Below are positions 55,222-64,000 of a DNA stretch of 64,000 nt, piece after piece. The notes below the pieces were generated by a model. The model was not told the DNA's origin. It saw only the letters and a list, made by a program, of their open reading frames with translations, and searched no databases. Where the stretch lies: the NCBI GenBank assembly GCA_016946835.1, contig JACVTC010000091.1, forward strand, positions 1 through 64,000. Reading direction: 5' to 3'. The stretch is from Neocallimastix lanati (nom. inval.) (lineage: Eukaryota; Neocallimastigomycota; Neocallimastigomycetes; Neocallimastigales; Neocallimastigaceae). Made by a program: the position numbers and the translations under genes. The first letter of the stretch is position 1; every line of letters begins with the position of its first letter.

Positions 55222-57755
55222 TTATTTCTTAACATTGTTAATCATATCTTCTAACTTATTAATTTGTCTGATATACAATTCACAAATTCTGTTCACATTC
55301 TTACTATCTTTAATGTGGATCATATCCTAAATTAAAACATTTAAAATTTATTAATATATTTTAATTTAAAGTATAATTATTTAATTATTATTTATGATGA
55401 TTATAACAAACCTGCTTTAAATAGAAGTCAATATCAGTAGTTTGAGTGTATTCACCATTCATTAAATCTCCATTTTCCCATTTTCTTTGACAAGTCTTGT
55501 GCTTAAATAATATTAATAAATTCCTTATAATAAATAAAAAATAATAAAATGAAAATTAATTATTCAATTATTTTAATTTATATAATATTATAATAATAAT
55601 ATTATTATTTAAAATAATACATACTTGCATTTTTCAATACTTTCATAATCTAAGAATTTATCTAACTTTTGAATATCTAAAGTTTTATATAATTTTAAAT
55701 ATGATCTTACTGTTGGAATTAGATATTGATTGTTAACTTCTTCAATAAATATTTTGCATTGATGAATAGTTGGTTTCTAATAATTTATAATATTAATTAT
55801 ATTTATTAAATTATTTTTATCGACAGTTTTATTAAATTCAATTATTTGTAAAATTTATAAGTAATTTACAAAATAATAAATTTAGATTGTACCATTTGAG
55901 TATTTTCCAAAATATCATAATTTGGAACAGCAGGGTTAATGAATTTTGGACAAGCATAAGTAAATAATTCTTCAAAGACCTTTAAATCACTTTTAATTAT
56001 AAGTCATTCAATATATGATAAATCTATAATATAAACTTATTATATTTCATTAAATATCTTATTTACCCTTTTTGCATTTTATTAAGTTGTTCTCCATATT
56101 TTTCAATCATATTACTATGAGTAGCTTCATCAATTCCTGTTGGACATAATGTTATACAGATTGCTAAAAGAGCATACATTTGTTCACTCTTCTTAGCGGT
56201 CTATTTGATAATATAGAATATTAAATTATATTTATAATTATTATTAAATTAACATGTTTATATATTTAATTATTTTCATATTTTTAATTTAAATAATTCG
56301 ACATTTTACAGCTTCATATTGATAAGAAAGAGTTTTAAAATTTTTAATACGATTAATATATTGAAGAACGGAGATAAAAATCTTAATAGCATCTGAGTAT
56401 CTTCTCATCATCATATATGCAAAACCAACATAATAGTAAGTAGTAACATGACACGCAGAAACTCTAATGAATATATTTCTATTATGTAATTCAACATTTT
56501 CCATTGTTTTTAAAGCAAGACTATAATCACCTAATAAACAATGAACACGAAGTAAACCGATAATACTAAAGTAACCTAACATCTTATATAATTGCTTTGA
56601 ACCAAATTCACCAGCAGCTTCCCTGGTTTAATTAAGTTTAATAAATAAATATTAATATTTTCAATTAAATTTTCTAATAGTAAATATTTGTGTAAAAAAC
56701 ATACATCATATCACCACCATTTTTATTAACAAATAATTGTTCATTAATATTTGATTTTTGAATTAATGAATATAAAACATTTAGAACATTATGAACATTC
56801 CAGATATCTGGTCTTTCTCTCAAACTTTTTAATTCAATTTCATTTTTACTTTTAACTTTACTTCTGTATTGACAGAAGGATTGGAATTGATAGATGAATT
56901 CATCAATAATATCCCAAAGCCATTGATTTGGTAATTCTAAATCAACTGGTTTTTCTGGAGCTAAATAACAAAATACATTTTTAAACAAAAAAATTAGAAA
57001 ATACGTTTTATTTATAAGAATATGTTTGTATTATTGTTATTATTATTATAATTTCAATTAATTTTACCTAAGATGTAATTGAAAAGATCACAATAATTAA
57101 GATATGAATTGAATCGATCATTAATTGTAGGATTTAATTTAGCATAAATGTGTCTGTAATATAATTCCTTATATAAAATAAGGAAAAGATCATCTAAATT
57201 TTGGATTAATATTGATATGTTACTTTAATATATTTTACTTTATACTTCTATAAATAAAAATCTTTTATATAAATACCATTGTTAACTAATGGAGCAATTA
57301 CTACAGCTTCTGGCCAAGGTTGATTTTTATAATATTGCTCAGTTAATCTATTAAATAAAATTTCATAAATTTGACCTAAATCGTGATAACTATGTTCAAC
57401 GAGAATTCTATGAAAATTTAAAATAAATTTTTTAACTTCACCTGGAATTTTTACTTCTTGTTGTTGTTGTTTGTATTGCTTTTTTAATTCTTCCTGGAAA
57501 TCTTCTATCAAATTAATTCAAAATTTATATTTAGTTTTTTATTGCTACATTTTCTATACAACTTTTATTTTATTTTATTTTATTTTATTTTATTTTATTT
57601 TATTTTATTTTATTTTATTTTATTTTATTTTATTTTATTTTATTTTAAAAATTCAATTATTTATTGATTTTACCATCAAATTCATCATCTTGAGAGTAAG
57701 CGGTTGGAATTTCACCGTCTTTTACTTCATTAATATCATCATAATACATATCCAT
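55222..57755 (-). CDS. Eukaryotic translation initiation factor 3 subunit L
   Basis: About ten exons on the minus strand from ATG at 57755 to TAA at 55222; clear exons include 57755-57674, about 57506-57288, about 56960-56703, about 56623-56300, 55501-55412 and 55326-55222. eIF3L is a PCI-domain subunit of the eIF3 complex that organises the 43S pre-initiation complex. Family blocks: [20 protein letters not shown] at the N-terminus, [119 protein letters not shown] and [15 protein letters not shown]. The last exons carry the PCI/winged-helix end ([19 protein letters not shown]). Some internal exon borders are approximate. Confidence 0.93.
57562..57647 (+). repeat. (TTTTA)n microsatellite in the eIF3L first intron
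   Basis: About 17 pentamers; on the transcribed strand this is (TAAAA)n, the same motif as the array after the WRAP53-like gene. Confidence 0.95.
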
Positions 57756-59945
57756 TATTAAATTTTCTTTTATTTATAGAAGAATTTATTTTAATTATAT
57801 AAAGTAATTAATTAATAAAGAAACCTTTATTAAAACTTTTAATTAAAAAATTATTTTTAGAAATAATTATTATTTATTTATTATATCAACACTTCTTTTT
57901 AATGAATTCATAGTTAACCTATGAATAAATTTCTTTTTAAATTATATCTAATGGTATAAAAATAATTTTTAATCCATTATAAAATAAATTATATAAATTT
58001 TTAAAATTTAAGTCATTTATTGCCTATTATATAATATAATTTAATTTCTTACTCTTAATATTAAAAATATTTTTCCTTTTTTATTATTAATTTCTATTAA
58101 TTGTTTAAATACAATATTTAATTTCCCCTATAACGAGCAATAAAAAAAAACTATTTTAATACAATTATTAAAAGTTTGTTTTATTTTGTTATTTATTATA
58201 ATATATATTTATAGTGTTAGATACACTATTATATATATTTTGATTATGGTTGGATTATATTAGACCAATCATTTTATTTAAATCATTTATTTAAAATTTA
58301 ATATGATATGTACATAAAGATTTAATTATAATACAATAATAATAATATAATAATAATAAATAAATAAATAAATAAATAAATACAAAAAGATATACATACT
58401 TAAAAAACTAAATAATAAATAATAAATAATAAATAAATAATTAATAATAAATAATAAAATAATAAATAATGATAAATAATAAATAATAAATAAATAATAA
58501 ATAATAAAAAAAAAATATGAAATATAAAATAATTAAAATAATAATTATGTATATAAAATTAATTTTAATCTTAATTAATATATTTTTTTCCCTTTTATTT
58601 TATTTTAAAAGAAAAAGTTGAACAATATTTTATGAATATAGGATATATTTTATAATTCTATATTTATAATTAAAATATAATACTTTATTTTTTTTTATTA
58701 TTTTTTTTTTGTTTTTGTTTAATTTTGTTTATAAAAAAATATATGTATGTATATATATAAAAGAATAAAAAAAAAAAAAAAAAAAAAAAAAATAGAAGTA
58801 GAAAAGCAAAGGAAGGAATAAAGAGTACAAAAAGAATTTGATCCATTTTCTTATTTTATTTTATTTTTTTTTTTTTTTTTTTTTTTTCAAAATCTTACTA
58901 TTAATTTAATAATATAATTAATTTTTATTCATTTTAACTTTTTTCTTTTACATTTATTTTTTATAAAATCATTCAATACTACAATTTTCAATATTCTATT
59001 AAAGTAAAAACACTTAGAATAGTAGTAAATATAAATATTATTGTATTATATATTATAAAAATAAAATAATAATACTAAAGAGTATATATTATAAAAATTA
59101 ATAAGCTATAGAATAATCGAGCGTTTATAAGTTCTTACTTTAAAAGAGAAAGGATAAAAAGTAATTAAAAGTTTTTTATATTAATATATATATTTATTTG
59201 GTTTATATACCCAATATTTTTTTTTAGAATATTTTTATTAAAAAATTAAGAAATGGATTGTGAATTATAAATTAAAAATTAAAAAATATAAATAAAATAA
59301 CAAAAGTAATAACGAATTAAAATTACTAATAATAAAAATAGTAATAAAATCAAATTATTATATGTAGATGAATACTAAAATTTATATTATTATAGATATA
59401 AAATTACAATATTAATAAATATACATAAAATTAGCAACTTTTTTTTTTTTCTTAAATGGAATTATAAAATAAAAGAAAATAATTGAAATTATATATTATT
59501 TTACAATATTAACCATTTTATAAATTTTAATAATTTTATATTATGTAGGTTAATTTGATTTTTTAAAAAGAATATTTTTTATTTCTTAATACAATTATAT
59601 TTCAAAAATTAACTTAAAATTAAACAATTTAAAAAATATCAATAAATATTTATTACCAATAAATACTATTGTATATTAAAATTAATTTAAATAAATAAAT
59701 AATTGTAATCTTAATTATTTAGTAAAAAAAAAATAAAATTAAGAATCAGGAAATACAATATTATTTTCTAAAATCAAATAACTCAATTTCAACAAGATAA
59801 AATTTTTAATAAAGATTGTATAGATTTTTGGATTTTACTATTTTTTATATTCTAAGAAAAAGAAATTAGAATAATAATAGTAAAAATAAAGAAGAATATA
59901 AATATTTTCATTGTTTTTTTTTAAAAAAAAAGTAAATATATAATA
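57756..59945. other. Divergent intergenic region eIF3L / WNK
   Basis: 2.2 kb AT-rich, with AAAT and AATAAT arrays (58345-58510), an A-run near 58770 and a T-run near 58865. No ORF or RNA gene supported; presumably both promoters. Confidence 0.5.
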
Positions 59946-60666
59946 ATGGAAGGTAGGCAACGTCTTCATTCATATAGTTCTTCACGAGACAATGACCAAT
60001 CTCAATATCAATATGGTGTTAGTAGAGATTATGCTATATCTTCTTTGGTTGTTCCAAATTCGGAACATATTGATTTATCAAAGCATTCAACAGAAAAAAT
60101 TATTGAATTAAGTCCCAATCAAAGATATGCAAAAGTATTTATTATAAAAAATAAATAAATAAATTATTTTTAAAAACATAAGAAGATATAAAAAATAATA
60201 ATATTTAGTTGTATTATTAATTAAATATTAATGGTATAAAATACATAAACAAATGTTTAAATATTGAAATAAAAGAAGAAAAATAATAATGATAATCAAT
60301 TAAATAATAAAATATATAATTAAATATAGTTAAAGTTAATATAAAATAAATAGAATAAATATATAAAAATAATACAACAATATTTATTTTTACTTTTTTA
60401 TATTATTTCTAATAAAATAATTTTTTTTTTAATATTTTTTTTAATATTTTTTTTAATAAAAAGCTTAATATAATTCTAGGTAAAGGTGCTTATAAAGTAG
60501 TATATAAAGCTCTTGATAGGGAAGAAGGATATGAAGTAGCTTGGAATGGATGCCAGGTATGTTATATTTATTTGTACTATAATTTTCGTTTAAATTATAT
60601 TTAATAACAACAGTATCATTTTCAATTCATAATTTATATAATAAATATAATATGACAATAATAATA

Positions 60667-60705
<39 letters not shown>

Positions 60706-63339
60706 GTAAAAATAAAAATAAAATTAAATATAAATATAAATAAAAAAAATAAAATAAAAAAGACAACAAAAGCAGAGTATATGGAATTGAATGAAGAAAT
60801 TGAAATATTGAAAAGAGTTAGACATCCTAATATTATTAATTTTCATGTAAGTATATCATTAATAATAAATCTTTAAAAAGTACTTTTTATTAAGTATTTT
60901 GTTTATAATATTTAATAGGATTGTTGGTATAATAATACTGAAATTGTTTTTATCACTGAATTAATGACATCTGGAACTCTTAGAGAGTGTGTTAATTTAA
61001 ATTCAATTTATTTAATTATTTATTATTTTATATATATCTATTTATTATTTATAATATTATTATTTCATTTTCACTTCATTAATAATAATAATAATAATAA
61101 TTCATATTCATATTGTATTATTATATATATTTCTTTAACTACATTCTCTGTATTAATTGTTAAAATTAGATATATTCACAAACTTCAAATTTTGAATTTA
61201 AAGATTATAAAAAGATGGTCTCGTCAAATATTGAAAGGATTATTATATTTACATTCACATGTACCTCCAATTATTCATCGTGATATTAAGGTATGTTTAA
61301 TAGTAATACTAATATTAATATTAATAATAGAAATAATACGTATTTTTTATTCTTTATATTAATTATGAATAATTATTTTTTATTATTAAAATCAACAATC
61401 AGTGTGATAATATATTTATTAATGGAGCACATGGTGAGGTTAAAATTGGTGATTTGGGTATTGCAAAAATGAAAAAAGGAAAGAACTATACAGTTATTGG
61501 AACTCCAGGTATGTGTATATAAATATATACATTTTTTAATTTTTTTTTATTTAAATTAATTTTAAATTATAAAAAATATAGAATTCATGGCACCAGAAAT
61601 GTATGATGAAAAAGGTTACAGTGAAAAGGTTGATGTTTATGCATTTGGAATGTGTTTACTTGAGATGGTAATTTAAATAAATATTATAATAATGATATTA
61701 ATAATAAATGCGATATATTTAAAATATATTTATCTTTTTACGAACGAAAAATATAAATAGGTCACAGGGGAATATCCATATAGTGAATGTAAAAATGCTG
61801 CTCAAGTTTATAAAAAAGTCACTCAAGGTATTAAACCAGAATGTTTAGAAAAAGTTACCGAACCTCAAGTATTAGATATAATAAATAATTGTTTATTACC
61901 AGAAAATGAAAGGTATTTATTTATAATTTTTTATAAATAAAATACTAATTGACATACTAATATAAAATGATTATATATGATAATTAATGAAATTGTAGAT
62001 GGAGTGTTCAACAACTTTTAGAAACGCCATTTTTATTACCTGAACCAGAAGTTTTATTATTATCAACGAATGATCAGAAGAATTATCTTACTATGCAAGT
62101 AGTATTTAAAGGAATGGATAGATTATCTGTAAAATTTGAATTTAATGTAGATACTGATACAGCTAAAGATGTTGTTAATGAAATGGTAATATTTATTTTA
62201 ACAATTTATATTTATTTATGTTGGTTATTATTATAATTTAGTTATATATACAATAATTGTAATGTGTTAGATAATGATATTAATTAATTAAAACAAATAA
62301 TAAAACAAATGTGATAATAATGATTAATAATTAATAAAAATATAATTAAATAATAATAATAATAATAATAATAATATAAATATAAATATAACAATGATTA
62401 TTTAGATTGAGGAACAAGTTATTCCCGAAAGATACCAGCAATTAATTACATCAGAAATTAATAGAATTTTGAGGGAATTAAACAAATATGCACCAGGTAT
62501 GGATGATGGAAAAGAAGATAGTCATCATATATGGAAAAGAGAAACAGTAATGGAAAAAGAATTAGCAGCAGCTGATGAAAGAGCTCTTGAAGCTGAAAGA
62601 AGAGCTTGGCAACTAGAGCAACAATTAGCAGAAAAAGAAAGAAAATTAGAAAATGAAAAAATGTTATTTAATAGCTCAACAGCTGCATTAGTTGAACAAG
62701 ATGTTCCATCAACACAGATCTTAAAGAAATCATCATATAATGATATTAGAGAAGAATTAGTTGAAGAACAATATCCTTATAAAGAAGGTAATATAAGTTG
62801 AATATATATATGTAATAAAGTTCATTTTATATATATTTAATTATATAAATTTTTATTTTTATTACCAAATAAATAATTTAAATAGAAATTTCTAATGAAA
62901 GACCTATAGAAGATTTAGTAAGAGATATATGTCTTAGTTCAAATCGTAATATTGATAAAGCAAATGAATGGATTCAGAGATTAAAGGGGCAAGATATTAT
63001 GACTGTTGGTGACCTACGTGAATGTAATTAATATTTACCTTTTTTTTTTCTCTCTTTATTAGTAAAACACACATATATATATATATATATATATTTTTTT
63101 TTTATTCTTCGTTTAAAAATATGTATTAATTTTTTAAACATTATTTATATATAGTACATGATGAAGATTGGAATAGCTTAGGTTTAACAGTATTAGCATG
63201 TAGATTACTCAAGGTAAAATATTAAAAATTAATTATTTAATATATATATAGTTATTAATTAATTAAAATAAAATATATATTAATTAATAATTATTTAATA
63301 ATTTTATTATTATAGAATACATTATATGGAAAATCATAG
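59946..63339 (+). CDS. WNK-type (no-lysine) protein kinase
   Basis: Thirteen exons: 59946-60134, 60464-60556, 60763-60846, 60919-60986, 61170-61290, 61403-61508, 61582-61667, 61761-61912, 61999-62185, 62406-62787, 62886-63023, 63155-63213, 63316-63339; 562 aa. The glycine loop [13 protein letters not shown] carries Lys within the loop, and the beta-3 position reads VAWNGCQ with no lysine, the WNK hallmark. Other kinase motifs: [70 protein letters not shown] and [20 protein letters not shown]. It is followed by an OSR1-C/PF2-like domain ([20 protein letters not shown]), an Ala/Glu-rich coiled coil (about 62560-62680) and a short helical C-terminus ([20 protein letters not shown]). WNKs sense chloride/osmotic state in animals and plants; here the role is inference. 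Confidence 0.94.
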
Positions 63340-63623
63340 TAATAATCGTTTAGTTTTTTTTTTTTTTTTTTATTCAAATATAAAGATCAAATATAAATGA
63401 AAACTATTACACGCAACATGTATATTCATAATTTAAATATAGTTAAGAAATAAAAAAAATTAATAATAATAGAAAATATTATATATCTAATTAAATAAGA
63501 ATGTTTAATATATATAATATTATTATGATATATATATATATATATATGTTTTTTTTTTTTTTTTTTATTAAAAGCAAAGCAAAGCAAAACAAAGCAAAAC
63601 AAAACAAAACAAAAAAAAAAAAA

Positions 63624-63669
<46 letters not shown>

Positions 63670-63790
63670 AAAAAAGAAAAAAAATCTTTAAAAATCTTTA
63701 AAAAAAATTCTTTAAAATTTTAAATAAAATTTAATCGAAAAATATTTAATAATAATAATAACAATAATAGTAATATTTATAAATGATATA

Positions 63791-63824
<34 letters not shown>

Positions 63825-64000
63825 TTTTTTTCTTAAATTGAAAAAAGGTAAAAATTTTAGAAATTATATTGTAAATATTATTATTACTATTATTATTATA
63901 TTACTGACTTTACAAATAATAAAAAAAAATTTTAAAAAAAAAATAAAATAAAAATAAAATAAAATAATAAAAAATAATAATATTAGTAATAATTAAAATT
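63340..64000. other. Downstream AT-rich region
   Basis: Homopolymers and TA-runs (63527-63548, 63786-63808) and an array GCAAA/ACAAA (63574-63610) next to an A-run of about 45. No gene. Confidence 0.55.

Noticed and set aside
60652-60876. Lys-rich ORF starting at 60652 as a separate gene
   Set aside because: Its first half is an intronic A-run; its second half is exon 3 of the WNK kinase.
63426-63701. Opposed Phe-rich and Lys-rich ORFs at the right end
   Set aside because: Homopolymer and GCAAA repeat artefacts.

Overview
The window is AT-rich eukaryotic nuclear DNA (long A/T homopolymers, roughly four-fifths A+T by eye). It has short GT-AG introns in most host genes, Asn-rich proteins from AAT/AAC codons, and Ty3/gypsy-type LTR retrotransposons. 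A WNK-type kinase with a RhoGDI, a WRAP53/TCAB1-like WD40 protein, an ARMT1/DUF89 phosphatase and eIF3 subunit L suggests an early-diverging, very AT-rich fungus. Anaerobic gut fungi (Neocallimastigomycota) fit best and AT-rich Glomeromycotina are an alternative; the placement is inference.

About 1-39,600 is a nested pile of LTR retroelements. In order: E (1-4629, decayed gag-pol element, only its right part in the window); D (4634-11664, nearly intact, identical-length 679-bp LTRs, 4-bp target duplication); an LTR-like repeat B (copies at 11667, 18699 and 22486); C (12285-15704, minus orientation, two 622-bp LTRs around one coiled-coil ORF that is not a recognisable gag or pol); F-family solo LTRs (about 15960, 18214, 23714); A (19264-22484, an element with a gag ORF but no pol); F (24501-30421, minus strand, fused gag-pol with one in-frame TGA); H (30425-36415, gag and pol joined by a -1 frameshift site, with two nonsense codons); two inverted solo LTRs of the A type (38166-39161); and a GC-richer tRNA-derived SINE-like unit (about 39166-39600).

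About 40,000-64,000 is host gene territory: an inverted, broken copy of the first exon of the WRAP53-like gene, then WRAP53-like (+, 12 exons, 656 aa), RhoGDI (-, 8 exons, 196 aa), ARMT1/DUF89 (+, 8 exons, 449 aa), a Ty1/copia remnant (-), eIF3L (-, about 10 exons) and a WNK kinase (+, 13 exons, 562 aa). The four exon chains I worked out fully (all but eIF3L) sum to whole codon numbers with GT-AG junctions.

The most notable observations are: (1) textbook -1 frameshift signals at the gag/pol junctions of D (TTTAAAA) and H (TTTAAAC), each directly before the gag stop and followed after 7-8 nt by a stem-loop; (2) a hairpin just upstream of the polypurine tract, conserved in E, A, H and D, with a compensatory change in D and kept where it is not coding; (3) the pol-less elements A and C; (4) repeated insertion of LTR elements exactly at the ends of other LTRs; (5) an inverted partial duplication beside the WRAP53-like gene.
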